DNA from: Molossus alvarezi
Taxonomy: Eukaryota; Chordata; Mammalia; Chiroptera; Molossidae
Assembly (NCBI GenBank): GCA_037176705.1
Contig: CM073889.1
Span: 55,607,596-55,671,595, forward strand
Direction: 5' to 3'
DNA length: 64,000 nucleotides
In this document: one piece after another, positions 23,270 through 35,384 of the stretch
Layout: each line of letters opens with the position of its first letter
Position numbering within the stretch: position 1 is the first letter of the stretch
The notes under the pieces: model-generated
What the model was told of the DNA's origin: nothing
Database searches by the model: none
What the model saw: the letters and a program-made list of their open reading frames with translations, nothing else
Position numbers and translations under genes: made by a program

Positions 23270-24735
23270 AGTGGATAAGTTGCCAACATTTAAAAATGTG
23301 GGCCTGCATTTCCAGGGCAACATGTGGCCTAAGACAAGCATGGGCCACTCCTTCAAACAGAGCTCAGTCCTCAGGCACTGCGGTCAGTGCTTCCCACTAC
23401 AGTCCCCTACAGGGCCACTAACCTGTGCTGCCTGCTAGCTATAAGCTTTAAGGCCACTATGTCTGAGCTGCAGCAGCTACAAATCGGTAGACCCTGGTGG
23501 CTGTCTGGAGAGACAAGAATCCAGACTGCCTGCTATACCTTGGGGTGGCTCAGGGAGATGCTGGAGGAGGAGGAAGCTGGGCCGGGGCAGAAGAACCTGG
23601 GATATGTGTCTCTGCTGCCTGGTGCCCTTTCTCTGATTTCTGAGCACTGTGGGGTTGGAAGAAGTCACAGTGGTAGGAGGGCATTTGGTACTGCTCCTCC
23701 TCACATTCACACAAAATCCCAGGGAGGCCTGGGACCCTGCCTCGTTGTTGCTGCTACTGTGAGGACAACCCTGCGCCGGCCCTGCACCTTTCTAAATTTA
23801 GTTAAGTCCTCTGTAAAACTGGATAGCAACACTGCTTTCCCAGACCGCCCCTCACCAGACCATGGGAGGAGTAAGAAAACTCCCGGTGCACTTGGTCCAG
23901 CAGGGACTCAGAAAAAACACTGAAGGAGAAACAGAAGCTTTGTTCCACATGGCTCCTCTCCAGCCTTGCCTGCATTCATGTAGGTAAGTGACAATATAGC
24001 TACCTCAGGTCCTGCAACCTCTACTCCCTCACTAGTGTGCATGTGCATGTATGTATGGGTGCATGTAGGTTTTCACATATTTGTGCATGCTGGGGGGAGA
24101 CGGGCTGGGGGTAACAACCACGCCCAGTAATAGGGTTGCTGTAAGGCCTATGTGAGTTAGCAAAGTCACCTGGGCTGAACTGGGCTGGGTCCTAAGCATC
24201 CACTTAATCACTGTTCTGGTCTTCTTAGCTCTCTCAGCCTTTAGAGACAAGACCCCTAGTCACCTTCACCCTGCACATCACAAAGCAGCCAATGAGATCT
24301 GGTGGCTCCCTAGGCTCCTGCTGGACGACTTCACAGACCGGCTATCCCCCAGAGGGAACCCTAATCTCTTCAAAAGTCAAGGTGCCCTGGGTCCCCCAGA
24401 GCTCAACCACTCTGGGCAGTGGGAGTGCCCTCTCTCCAGAGCAATGCTGAGGCCCTGCTACCTGGAACACCCTCCCCCAGGTGGTCTCCCACACCCTTCA
24501 AGGCTGAGCTTCAGAGAAGCTTCTTCCCTAGCTAAGCCCAGCTGCTGCTTCTCTCTCTGCCCAGGGGCAGAGGTGCCTGGCCCTCCTTCCTGGGACCTAC
24601 TATTTTCATCAGATACAAAAAAGAATGCCACTCTGGGAGGAGACACCAGCCTCCCTGCATTTCTGAAATTTAAATGACTCACTAACCTTCAAACTGAGGA
24701 CATGAGATGTACAATTCTGAATTTCCAGTTTGTTT
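23270..24735. other. Intronic sequence, no gene recognised
   Basis: Unique sequence with a 178-codon chance frame (plus, 23387-23923) of no recognisable family. A TG/CA-flavoured patch lies at 24035-24090, and L2-like 'ggaacaccctcccccaggt' words near 24465. Confidence 0.55.
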
Positions 24736-24752
24736 TGAAAAACCTCTCTTCA

Positions 24753-24980
24753 GCCCGGCAGGTGTGGCACAGTGGTTGAGCATCGACCCATGCACCAAGA
24801 GGTTGCCAGTTCGATTCCTGGTCAGGGCACATGCCCACGTTATGGGCCCAATCCCCAGTTGGGGGCACACAGGAGGCAGCCAATCGATGTTCTCTCTCAT
24901 CAATGTTTCTATCTTTCTCTCCCTCTTCCTTCCTTTCTCTCTAAAAATCAATAAAGAAAAAGAAAACAAACAAACAAACA
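24753..24980 (+). mobile_element. Ves SINE (CTTTATTGATTTT-tail type) with (CAAA)n tail
   Basis: Sense copy: 'gcccggcaggtgtggcaca' head, 'gttgccagttcgattcctgg' B box, 'aaaatcaataaagaaaaag' tail followed by CAAA repeats. Target duplication acctctcttca at 24742-24752 and to about 24996. Confidence 0.95.
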
Positions 24981-25364
24981 AAAAACACCTCTCTTCATAT
25001 TCCCTTCCTGCATCAGAAAGGTAGAACAGGCTACAGCTGCCCCTTCATGGCCTGTGCTATACCTGGGGCCCCCAGCCACTTTCTATCACTGCCATGCACT
25101 GCTTCTTTTACCTGAGACTGGCTCCCCTCTTTCAAGTCCCCTGCCCATCCATGAAGGCACCTGAGTCCCTTCCCCAAACCCTATAGCCCTAATGCCACTG
25201 GCCCAGGGTCTGGCAAAAGGTCAAGAGTGGTGGGCACTTGCCAATGGCTGGCTAATGTCCGCTGGGCCAGGTTCAGTCCAGGTAGCAGCAGCCTGAAAAG
25301 GCACACACTGTATCACTGTTGTTCTCCCTGGGAAATCAAGTATAATAATGAAGAGCTAGGCTGA

Positions 25365-25580
25365 GCACCCAGATTGCCAGGATCCAAACCCTGGCTTGGG
25401 CTCTGGTCAGCAATGTGGCTTCATATAAGACATCTGACTCTGCCTGTCTCCTCATCTGAAAATGTGAATGGCCATAGTATTTTACAGGGTGTTTATAAGG
25501 CCTGAGTGAGTTAATATAATGGAAATCACTTAGAACAGTGTCCAGCACAAAGCAAAGTCTGAACAATAGTAACCATTTTT
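25365..25580 (+). repeat. MIR relic, nearly complete
   Basis: Sense MIR order: 'cctggcttgggctctggtc', 'tctcctcatctgaaaatgtg', 'gtgtttataaggcctgagtg', 'agttaatataatggaaatc', 'agaacagtgtccagcacaa'. Confidence 0.8.
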
Positions 25581-26204
25581 ATTATTAGGCCCCATCACAA
25601 CCACACACGGGTATCTAGCATGCATCACTCATTCAGCACATCTTACACATATCTACTGATAATGCACCAGACCCTGTTCCAGGTGTGGGGGGTACAGCAG
25701 TGTACTGGTTAAGTTTGCAAGAGGGACAGACTTACAACCAATAAATAAATAAATAAAGGAGAACATTTCCAAGAGTGATAGGTGCTATGAAGAAAGGAAA
25801 ATAGAGCAACAGAGATTAATGGCACTGAGTCTGGGGATTGGGGATGCTATTTTGGATGAGGTGGTCAGGAAGGCCAGTCTGAGGCCTCAAAGACAAGAAG
25901 AAGCTGTCTGCAAAGATCTGAGGAGGGAGCAAAATAGAGGGCTTCACTCAGGACCTCCATAGGGCAGGAAGGAGCCTGGTATGGATGGGGGAAAAAGTTT
26001 GGAAGGCAGGGCTGTACAAACCTCATCCTGGCCAGCTAAGGTAATCTGCCTCTCAGGTAGGCAGCAGGTGGAGCCCCAATGTAGACCCTTCCACCAACTT
26101 CCTTTGTAAACAACTAGGAGCGGAATCCAATGTGCTTCCAGCACAAGGTTGGAGTGGGCAGTAGGGAAACAAAAGGGAGATGGGTAAACGTTATCTTTTC
26201 TTCT

Positions 26205-26490
26205 TTCTCCCTCTTTTCTTTTTTCAGGTTCATCCTAGTAGGATTTTGAGGATATGGAGAGAGAAAGGGCAAAAACTGAGAGTGGCAGGAATTTATGAGC
26301 TCAGAGTGCAGCATGCCTTTGGCGATGGTGAGGGAAAGAGGGCTGCTTTTGCCAAAATGATATTCAATTTTTTAAAAGGCAACTACAAAGCCATGATTAA
26401 GCTCAGGGCCCTAAAAAAAGCCCATAAAATCGAAAAATATTTATCTGGAAGGGTGGCAAGTCCAATAAAAGTTTTATGAATGTTTTATAA
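26205..26490 (+). other. Acceptor-like site, open frame and AATAAA (orphan terminal-exon candidate)
   Basis: A 25-base pyrimidine-rich tract ends TTTTTTCAG at 26227. A frame open to 26479 follows, rich in Lys/Arg near its end (for example KALKKAHKIEK-like composition). AATAAA lies at 26464-26469. The strand is opposite to EEFSEC. I recognise no protein family. It may be chance or part of an unannotated noncoding transcript. Confidence 0.2.
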
Positions 26491-27224
26491 CTGCCTTGTC
26501 AGGGAGCTGGCCTCTCACTCACCTCCTGTGGAAAAAAAAGACATACAAACACATGCAGTCACTGGCACAGATACACACACTCACTGATGCAGAGACACAT
26601 ACTCACTGGCACAGATACACACTCACTGACATACACATACTCATAAATATGACATATACAGACTCAGACACACCTGCAAAGCCACGCAGCCCACACAGGC
26701 TCCTGTTGGCACCACATTCTTTTAGCGAGCATGGGGCAGCTGAGAGAGGAGATGGGGGCAGTATTGCCTCTCTTTGAGCTTGTACAAGTCTACAGAGATC
26801 TGCACACTGTGGCCCAGTCAAGAGTGCCAGGGTCTCAGCTCTGGGCATGCTTTCTCCTCCTCTGCCATGTGTCTGGCTCTTGGCTACAGTCTACCTTGGC
26901 AGGCGTAAGGCCCCAGGGCCTCCTGTTGTCTGTTTGCAGTGGGCCAGCTGGCACTCCATTGTCCCAGGAGAGCCACCTCAAGGTCTAGGAGTTTGATAGA
27001 GGATTTCTGATTTGAGGCCTTGGATTCCTCTCCTGTAGCAGCCCAGGAGGCCAGATTGCCAAGGCTTTATTCTTTGTAACAACCCAGGAGAGTGTTAGGA
27101 CCCTCATTTTAGAGAGTAAGAAACTGTCTCATGGACAAATGTTCAGGCCTGTCTCTGTTGGCTTCTCCTGTTCTAAGGTTATGGACAAAGTCCAACATGA
27201 GGCCCAAGTGTGAGTTAGAGCCAC

Positions 27225-27535
27225 TGACATCTCCCACGACCCACCCCTACTCCTGGGCCCAGCCACAGGGCCTTCTTATCCTTTTGTCCAGTGCCTTTCC
27301 TACCTCAGGGCCTTTGCACAGACTTCTTTCTCCCAGCCACCCTAGTGAACTCGCTGCAATGCTGCTTCCTAAAAGGTGCTCCAGATTCCATCCAGGCCCC
27401 TATGAGACCTGCTCTCTTCCTCTGTGGCACTCATCTGTCTGGAAGCATATACTATTGTGGGACTATCTGACTACCCCTTTTATAAAGCTCCAGGAGGGCA
27501 GAGACTGAGCCATTTCTCTGGTCACTGAGTCCCCA
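27225..27535 (+). repeat. L2 relic
   Basis: 'cctcagggcctttgcacag', 'gcactcatctgtctggaag' and 'ccaggagggcagagactgag' follow the LINE-2 3' region in order. Confidence 0.7.
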
Positions 27536-28184
27536 GCCTGAGCCAAGGGGAGGTAAAAAAATGCATGAATGGGCAAGCATCAGGCTCCAGAGCCTGCAGA
27601 TATGGGTGGCTTCTCCAAGGTCCCCACTGATCATAGGTTGATTTCTAAAGGTCAAGGCTGACATTGTTCAGGCAGCTGTAACTCAGCCTTGCTTTGCCAG
27701 AAGCACCCTTGATTCAGAGATCAAATCATCCATTGTCTGGGGCGAGACCAAGCACAAGAGGCCAGTTTCTAGCAACCAGCAATCCCCTTTCTAACAATAA
27801 TAAGAACCAGAGCTCAGGCAGAGAACCGACTACATACCAGGCACTCACCAGGTGCTTCCAGGTCCCAGCTCCAGATCTATGAAATGATTAAATGCCTAGG
27901 TTTCCCTTCACCCCTGGCAAGACCCAATAAGAACCTCCAGCTCTACTCCACTTGAAAGGCTGTAAGGATTCCTACAAAGGCCTGATATTTAGGGCCAATC
28001 CTCATCCTCCAAGAAACCAGACTGAGCACAAGCTTCTAGAAAATCTGAAAACGGCATCCCTCAATTGGTAAGAAATGGTAAATGGGGTAAGGCACGGGAT
28101 GGTAGGGTGAGGGCAGAAGAGAGGCTGGTAAATGTGCAAATGAGCATTGCCACCTGGCCGGCCGGTCCTTGTTCTGTCTGCAGA

Positions 28185-28440
28185 CATTCACATTCTAGGG
28201 CCAGACAATCACAATCCTAGTGCTTACCTAGAGAAATGCTTTGACACTGCCAAGGAGAAAGTGGAAACCACCCATCTGTCCTCAGTCAGGTAACAGGTGC
28301 ACAAACTGGTGCATGCAGACTATGGAATAACACACAGTAGTCAAATGAGTCAACTAGAACTGTTGACTAGAATAGCAAGTTCTAAAACAAAAACAGCAAT
28401 TGTTCCAAAAACACTTGATTCAGTACAAGACCAAATACGT
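28185..28440 (+). repeat. Possible old L1 ORF2/3' fragment
   Basis: 'aaactggtgcatgcagact', 'atggaataacacacagtag' and 'aaatgagtcaactagaact' resemble the degenerate ORF2 end of old L1 ('atggaatactatgcagc...'). Confidence 0.45.
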
Positions 28441-31084
28441 AAAAACTTAAAAACATATATAAACCATCAACAATGTTTGGGATGCAATCTTATGTAGGTA
28501 GAACACAATAACACATTAAGAGCATAAGGCCCCTGACTTAAGGGAGTGGATGTTACCTACAGGGAAGTCAGGGCAGAGGGGTTGGCTTTATTAGTAACAT
28601 TCTATTTCCTAAAGACAGAGAGAAGAGAGAACAAGGGCGTGAGAGATTTGAAGCACATGATCTATCTGTTTGATCTTGCTGGTATCAGGGTTGTCTATTC
28701 CGTTCTGTATGGCCAAATTTTTCATGGTTAAAAGAAATTTTTATTTATTTACTTTTTAGAAAACCAAGTACTGATTAAAAAGAGAAAGAGATGCAAGGGA
28801 CACAAGACGAAGACCACTAGCTGTGCTCTGGGCAGTCCCTGCCTAAGCACATGTATGCTCAGAGCCCCAGCTTCTTCACCTGTCCACTGGGATGACACCA
28901 GTCTCAGACAGCTATCACAAGAGCTGTGTGGGCTTATGTGAGCCCAATACCTGAAATGTCTGTGACTGAGAACCTGAATGGTCATGACTCTAGCACCTGC
29001 TACCACATGGGGCCAGTTACCCACTTGCTCCTTATACACACTGGCCTAAGAAGCACAGGAAACCATGGACTCCCTCACGAGACACCCAGGGAAACAATGC
29101 AAAATCAAAGTGCTGTGACAGAGAAGCAGCGGGTGCCTTGGGGACAACTGACGGGACTTAACTTCATGTAGAGTCAGGGAGGAAGATATGACCCCAAAGA
29201 AGATACTTCCTCAGTCTTCAGCTTCCCTTTTGTTCATGAACTTCTAAATAGGTCTCAGGCCATGAACCTATATTGGCTGTCAGGCACATACCTCCAGACA
29301 ACCTTTTCCTGGGGGCCCCATTCTCACTGTGGCCACAGTGAAATGACATGGATGACATGGGACCATGCCCAGGGTGAGGATGGTGGGCAGGTGGTTTCTG
29401 TCCACTGTGCTGTGTTTATGTTAATTGCAGATATTTCTAATGTATTGTGTTACTCCATCCATCTTTGTGAACAGTCCGTCTTGTAAAATTCTTTTGATGA
29501 TGTTATTTTTTCTTGCCTAGCTTCATCATCTGCAATTATTTATAATATCATTGTCTTTGTTTCAAACACTGAGTATAAACATTGTTGTAACAGTTCTTCG
29601 ATGGGGTTCATATAATTTTTACAATTGCTTTGAAATGCTTCAATGGCCAAAAGAGGAGGAGTTTGGTCATTTGTTGTGGAAAAATACACCCCAAAGTGCT
29701 CTCTGCTCTTGGCGAAAGGTCCTCTGTCAGAATGGCTTCCAGGAGAGGCTGGCCTTGTCAGGGGTGGTCCCTCCCAGAAATCCAGGACAGCCTTGTGGGG
29801 TGGGGGTCTGGCAGCAATTATCTGGCTGCTGGGTTAGGTTTCAGAGTCACCTTCTTGAGAGATATTGGGGCAAGATCCCCAAAGGCCACTGTCAGGGTAA
29901 GATGCCAGTGAGAAAGATGGATGGCCTGTTTTAATTTTTATTGGAATTTTCTGAAACCTCAACTTTCACCCCTCACCTCTTTTCAACTCTTTTCTCCCAA
30001 CTCTGTTTTCTAGAGTCTCCTTGGCCAGTTGACATGCTGTGTGGGACACAACCCAGTGGAATGCCCTTGATGCTTGAGGAGAGTCCACCTTCACCTTGGG
30101 ATCACTGGGGGATACCTAGAGTTGCCCCTGATAAAGCCAGCTTCAGTCCTCTCTGTGCAGGCAAAGCCAGCTTGTTATTGGAGAAGTCCACTGTTGGAGA
30201 AGGGCCAGCCTGCAGGTGGGCCAGCAGCCAGCCTGGTGTTTGGGGGAACAGAGAGAGGGCTACCTGAGGCTTCTGCCCCTGTGCCTCCTTTCTTATGCTC
30301 ATTGTGTATTCTCAGGGGTTCCCATGGGCAGTTTCTCAGCCCTTCTAGACCATCAGGACCATCATCATCTCCAAATACACTTCAGATCGTGGACTCCTCT
30401 GCCCAAACATCCTCAGTGGTTCCCTGGTGCCTGGAAGTGAGGTCCGGCCAGGCCATCTCCCTAGCCTCACACCAAATCCCCTTGTCTCACTCTGTGCCTC
30501 CCAGGTGGTTAGGTGCACCAGCCTGCCTGCCTTCCTTGGATGGTGCCAGGCCCTCAGGATGTCGGTATACACAGACCTGTAAGACCCCTGTCCTCAGAGG
30601 GCTCACAGGTGATCCTTGAGTCTAGCAAAGGGTGACTTGTCCTTCAGGCTCTAAGAAGTCACCTAATTCTTGGCTTTCTCCTGTAGTGTCTCAGATAAAC
30701 CTTCTCCACAGCTCTAGCCAGTGGTGGATGATGGAGCTGCCTACTCGTGACACAGCCATCCCACCTGGGGATTGAGTGGCTGAGGACAGGCCCTGAGTCT
30801 GGGCTCTGGGTTCAGGGCTAACCATGGGGTCATGTGCAGAGTGAATTGCCTTGGGTGGAAGAGACAGTGTCTTGATGCCTTTGGACAAGAGTTGTGAATG
30901 CTGAGGTGGACAAAGGACCATCTTGGTAGCAGTGCCTCCCACTTGCACAGGACTTGGAGAGACAAAGTTTATAGCAGGGGGCTTTGAAGGTCAGAATTCA
31001 AGAGGTACTCAGACCCCAGAGTGGGAGCCCAAGGTGGGGAATTCTGGCAGGCATCTATAAACACGCCAGGCTGTGTTTCCACAT

Positions 31085-31180
31085 ACTTGCTTCTTTTTAT
31101 TCTCTTTAAGGAAATTTGGATATGGCAAAATGGTTCACCCCACTAGTTACCAAAGAAATGTAAATAAAAACATCAAGATG
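31085..31180 (+). repeat. Old L1 (L1M-like), left part
   Basis: 'ggatatggcaaaatggttc' and 'aaagaaatgtaaataaaaac' resemble sense ORF2 3' sequence of an old L1 ('...agaaatgcaaattaaaac'). It continues after the nested insert at 31848. Confidence 0.6.
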
Positions 31181-31191
31181 TCATTTTCTTC

Positions 31192-31304
31192 CCTCCCTCC
31201 CTCCCTCCCTCCCTCCCTCCCTCCCTCCCTCCCTTCCTTCCTTCCTTCCTCTTTCTCCTTTTTTCTTTCTTTCTCTCTCTCTCTCCTCCCTCTCTCTCTC
31301 TTTC
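31192..31304 (+). repeat. (CCCT)n/(CCTT)n pyrimidine repeat
   Basis: About ten CCCT units, then CCTT units, then mixed CT runs to 31310. It abuts the A-tail side of the following antisense SINE and probably expanded from that tail. Confidence 0.93.
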
Positions 31305-31548
31305 TTTTTTATCCTCACCCGAGGACATTTTTCCATTTCTTTGTTCAGATAGAGTGGGAGGGAGAGAGAGAGGGAGAGAGAGAGAAACATTGACATGAAA
31401 GGGATACATTGAGTGGTTGCCACCCGCACGACCCAACCAGGGCAGGGGCCAAACTGCAACCGAAGTATAGTGCCCTTAGCGGGAACCGAACCTGGGTCTC
31501 TCTGGACCGCAGGCTGACGCTCTAATGGCTGAGTCAAACTGGCAGGGC
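31305..31548 (-). mobile_element. Ves SINE (TCCTCG-tail type)
   Basis: Antisense copy: 'atcctcacccgaggacat' tail, 'ccacccgcacgacccaacc' body, truncated head ending 'gtcaaactggcaggg'. Flanked by cattttctt (31183-31191 and 31549-31557). Confidence 0.93.
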
Positions 31549-31557
31549 CATTTTCTT

Positions 31558-31627
31558 TCTTTTTTCAAACAAATTTTTAATCTTTATTGTTGAGAGTATA
31601 ACAGATGTCCCCCCCCCCTTTTTATAT
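31558..31627 (-). mobile_element. Short L1 3' end, minus strand
   Basis: A T-rich start then 'tttaatctttattgttgag', 'agtataacagatgtccccc' matches the antisense L1 3' end seen near 5565-5605. The outer flanks aagatgtcattttc (31176-31189) and aagatgccattttc (31834-31847) bracket this piece and both SINEs. Confidence 0.6.
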
Positions 31628-31815
31628 ATTTTTTCTTTATTGATTTTAGAGAGAGAAGAAGGAAGAGGGAGAGAGACACAGAGACATCGATGAGAGAACT
31701 TTGATTGGCCGCCTCCTGCATGCCTCCCACTGGGCATGTGCTCTGACTGGGAATCGAACTGGTGACCTTGTAGTGCATGGGTCAATGCTTAACCACTGAG
31801 CCACACCAGCTGGGC
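31628..31815 (-). mobile_element. Ves SINE (CTTTATTGATTTT-tail type)
   Basis: Antisense copy: 'tctttattgattttagagag' tail, 'gattggccgcctcctgcat' body with an internal deletion, 'actgagccacaccagctgg' head. Flanks tgtcccccc...ctttt and tgttccccccttttaaa suggest a C-rich target duplication. Confidence 0.92.
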
Positions 31816-31847
31816 TGTTCCCCCCTTTTAAAGATGCCATTTTCCAT

Positions 31848-32140
31848 GTATTGATTTAGCCAGGATAAATAACAAAGGGTGAGCCCATGCCAGTGACATG
31901 GTGGAAATATAGACATCTTCAGACAGTGCTGATGGAAGTATAGAATGATGTGATACTTTTGGAAATCACTTTCCCAGGAGCTTTCAAGAACCTGAACTTT
32001 TTAAACATTAAGAGTATTTTCTTTTTAAAAATAAGAAAATGGTAATATTTAGATAGAGATTGATACACAAAGATGTTCCCAGTAATGTTATCTATGATAG
32101 AGAGAAGTTGGAAACACTTAAATATGCAGCAGGTGCCCAT
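31848..32140 (+). repeat. Old L1 (L1M-like), right part
   Basis: 'gctgatggaagtatagaatg', 'atacacaaagatgttccca' and 'gagagaagttggaaacactt' are sense old-L1 ORF2 3' words, resuming after the nested insertion. Confidence 0.6.
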
Positions 32141-32214
32141 GGTACAGCCTTGGGGGATGACTGACACAGCTCAGGTTTTCTGTGCACCAGCTGTGTGTTC
32201 AATACCGTGCTAGT

Positions 32215-32430
32215 ATATAGGTGCTTTTACATCTCACTGCACATTTAGATCTCACAGCCCCCATGCAGGGCACACTCTTATCCCCATCCTACAAATGTGG
32301 AACTAAGGCCTGGCGGGGGGGGGGGGTCCAATCACTCACCCAAGGTTATAGATCTGGTAAGTAGTAGGGATGGGGTTTGAACCAAGCTCTGTCTGAGGCC
32401 AGAGCCCAGGCTCTTAACACTGCACCATTC
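32215..32430 (-). repeat. MIR relic, nearly complete
   Basis: Antisense MIR: 'cttatccccatcctacaaat', 'cactcacccaaggttatag', 'gatggggtttgaaccaagc' and 'ggctcttaacactgcacc'. It contains a run of 13 G (about 32314-32326). Confidence 0.8.
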
Positions 32431-33984
32431 AATCTCCCCTGAAGACTACAGTGTAAAACAGAAAAGGAGAAAAAAAGTTCCATAATTACAGTAATTGAAA
32501 AGAATCAAACACAAAATTGTATACACCATAACCCCTAGGCTACAAAAAAAGAAGCCTTTGCAGAGGAAAAAGAAAAAAAAGCGAAGAAAAGGTAAAATAT
32601 GAATGATGGTACTATAGGAGACTTTTTTTCCTTCTTTTTATTTTTCTGACATCCTTAATGCTTTTGACTTCACACATCAGTGGGCTAGGGCTGATGAGAA
32701 TGAACAACTATCCTTGCCATCAGATTGATCACTATAATTGGGAAAAGGGAAGGTTTGTAACAACTGAAGGGACAGAGGTCCTTCCTAGCCTACCATGTGT
32801 GTACCACGGGTCTTCCTACAAGGGGCCCTGAGGACACAGGGAGACTCAGTCAGGACCCTCAGCCTAGAGAACCTCACCTCTAGGGGAGGCTCCTAGGGAG
32901 TCAGGTGAGAGGCCACAGCAATTCAGAGGTTTCAGAAAAAGAGGCCGGCTCAGGATGCTAAGAGGCTCCCACAGAAGCTACCTCCCACTAAACTGAGGCT
33001 GAGCAGAAGTCAGGGGTGAAGGGAAAGCCACTACAGCAGTGATAACAGGCTGGCACAATCACTGGGCACATTTGCTAGCAGCAAACATCTGTCATTTCTG
33101 CCACTTCTTGCAACTGCCCTTGGTTTTCCTTGGGGAAGGTCCACCTTTGGGTCCAGGAGCAGCCATGACCTAGGCTGGCCTATGAATGCCCCCAGCCCTG
33201 GTGCTGGTTTGGGGAGGGGTGTAGAACTACTGGGAAACAGACGCTCTCTCTCTCTACTAGATTTGCAGCTGGGAAGACCATTCATGGGAGAGCCTGGGTA
33301 GGGGCAACCACTGTAGGAGGGAAGGTCTGAGCCTGGAGGACCCTGACTAAAGCCCTCAAATCTAAGAGCTAAGCCATGCCTGAATACACCACTGCTTGAC
33401 TTTTTTCAGGTATATGGGTATAAGGCTTCATTAGTCTGTTCCTGAGACCCACCTGGCTTAGTGCAGGATGATGGTCCGGAACATCACAGGGGAATGCTCA
33501 CACATGTGGCCCTGCAGAAGGCAGGAGGGAGCAGAGGACTAGAGGTGGCATCTGAGCAGAGCCCAGAGGATCCAGCACAGGCAGCAGGAGGAAAGGCGGC
33601 TTCCATGGGCCCATTTCGGACTGAAGGGTGGCATGTGGGACAGAGGGACAGAGGGCAGGAGTGGCAGAGCTGGCAGGTGGGTGGCTGAGTGGGAAGAAGC
33701 TAAATGTCATGCTAATGAGCCTAAACCCTGCTCTAGACAAGAGGGGATGGTCATGGCAGCCCCCACCACAATGGGTCTGTGCCCACAGTAAGGGGGTTAT
33801 AGGCCAGGGACTAGTAAAGCAGGAGCATTGAAGACTGGCAGAAGTATGTGCTTACCTGGCAGTTAGATCATCTGAGAGGACATTTACCAGTCAGTCCCCA
33901 GAGACACACAGACATAAACTTCAGGTCTCACCCTATGCTTCATTCCCAAGTGACAGCCTATAGCCTTTTTGCACAGAAAAGGAA

Positions 33985-34135
33985 AGAAACTCACACTTAC
34001 TGAACACTTACAAGGAGCCAGGCACTTTATATACATCTCAATCCCAAAGGCAAGAAATCTTCCCCTTTTTCATACAGGAAAATTGAGGTCCAGGGCATTA
34101 TTATAACAACCCCAGTGGCGGGGTAAGCTGAAAGG
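33985..34135 (-). repeat. MIR relic
   Basis: 'cttactgaacacttacaag', 'gagccaggcactttatatac' and 'aggaaaattgaggtccagg' are antisense MIR words in order. Confidence 0.65.
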
Positions 34136-34224
34136 GGAACTTCTGGAGTTTCCAATTGTTGGGCCCTAAGCTCAGACCATACAGAGCAGATGGGCAAGAG
34201 GTAAACTGTCTGAGGTGGGGAGTA

Positions 34225-34450
34225 GAGCAAGGACTCTGCAGCCAGATGGCCTGGATTCCAATCTCAATGCTGGGATTCAACAGCTGTGTGATTTTGGGCA
34301 TGTTCCTTTACCTATCTGTGCTTCTGTTTCCTCAATTGTAAAATAGCAATTTCAATAACTGTAATAATGATAGCATCTTCTGTCAGGCTTTTTGTGAAAA
34401 TTAAATGACACTATTACATGCAAAATACAGAATAGTACATGGGACATACT
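34225..34450 (+). repeat. MIR relic, nearly complete
   Basis: 'gactctgcagccagatggc', 'ctgggattcaacagctgtg', 'ttctgtttcctcaattgtaa' and 'gtgaaaattaaatgacact' match sense MIR from head to tail. Confidence 0.85.
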
Positions 34451-34899
34451 AATAATTATATAATTGTTTTTCATACATTTCATTTCTAACACTGATCTCT
34501 GACTGAGTCACAAACACTAGAGAAACTCACATTGTTTTAACCAACTTTTGTCATATTTTTATTATGTTTTTATTGAGCCCCCACTACTGCCAGGCACTGG
34601 GGTGGGGGTGGGGGTCTCCCTGAGTGCCCCTCCCCCACCTCATCTGCTAATGAAAGAAACTATAGACCTCTATGTGAGAATTAAGAGGTATCTACTAATG
34701 GAATGGTTAAAATTCAAAACCTGATGCATGAGAAAGGTGTGCAAAAGTTCAAAGATGACTTTGTGAGCTGCATGACCATAAGGAGAAACCCAGTGTAAGC
34801 CAGGTGACTCCTAGGAAAGACACAGCATAAGCTGGGTGTGCAGTGTGCCACATCTTAAAGACTCACATAAACAATGCTGTCACTGACTAAAAGGCATCA

Positions 34900-35075
34900 G
34901 ACTCTGAGCCAGGCACTTCACACATGGCTTCAAGCTGTTGTTCTCTCAACAACCTTATGAAGAGCGAGCATGGTCCTCTCTTTATAAGACCACACTGAAG
35001 TCCAGAGAGGCAGAGTGGCTGCTCCAGTGTCACAATTGTTAAGGAAGGAAGCTGATTTATACTCTTACTTCTGAC
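34900..35075 (-). repeat. MIR relic
   Basis: 'gagccaggcacttcacaca', 'ctctcaacaaccttatgaag' and 'gtccagagaggcagagtgg' are antisense MIR words. Confidence 0.65.
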
Positions 35076-35146
35076 CCTGAGCATTTTCTGCCCATACCAA
35101 GCGACACCTGAAGAAGTCCTGGAAGGAGATGTGATCAAAAGTCCAC

Positions 35147-35259
35147 GGTGGCCCTGGCAGTTTTGCTCAGTGGTTAGAGCATTGCCCATGGACCAAAGGG
35201 TCGTAAGTTTGATTCTTGGTCAAGGGCATGAGTGGAAGCAACCAATCTATGTGCCTTTC

Positions 35260-35294
<35 letters not shown>

Positions 35295-35370
35295 CCCCCC
35301 TTCCTTCCTCCCTCCCTTTCACTATAAAAATCAACGGAAAAATATCCTTGGGTGAGGATTAACAAACAAA
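35147..35370 (+). mobile_element. Ves SINE (TCCTCG-tail type), internally shortened
   Basis: Sense copy: 'gccctggcagttttgctcag' head, 'tatccttgggtgaggatt' tail, most of the central body missing, and a (TC)n run at 35263-35292. Flanks aaaagtccac at 35137-35146 and 35371-35380. Confidence 0.93.
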
Positions 35371-35384
35371 AAAAGTCCACTGCA

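Larger units (their letters stand above)
25000..31080. other. Intronic sequence with scattered old repeats
   Basis: Contains MIR (25365-25580), L2 (27225-27535), an imperfect CA/TCACTGGCACAGATACA-type patch (26540-26680), an old L1-like fragment (28185-28440) and otherwise unique sequence. No coding gene recognised. An orphan acceptor-like site plus AATAAA at 26205-26490 is described separately. Confidence 0.6.
32440..35135. other. Intronic sequence, mixed
   Basis: An A-rich segment (32455-32640), unique sequence, then MIR relics (33985-34135 minus, 34225-34450 plus, 34900-35075 minus). No gene recognised. Confidence 0.6.

Noticed and set aside
31073..31537. Frames with Ser/Leu/Pro or Arg/Glu/Gly repeats
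   Set aside because: They are translations of the CCCT/CT pyrimidine repeat and the adjacent SINE.
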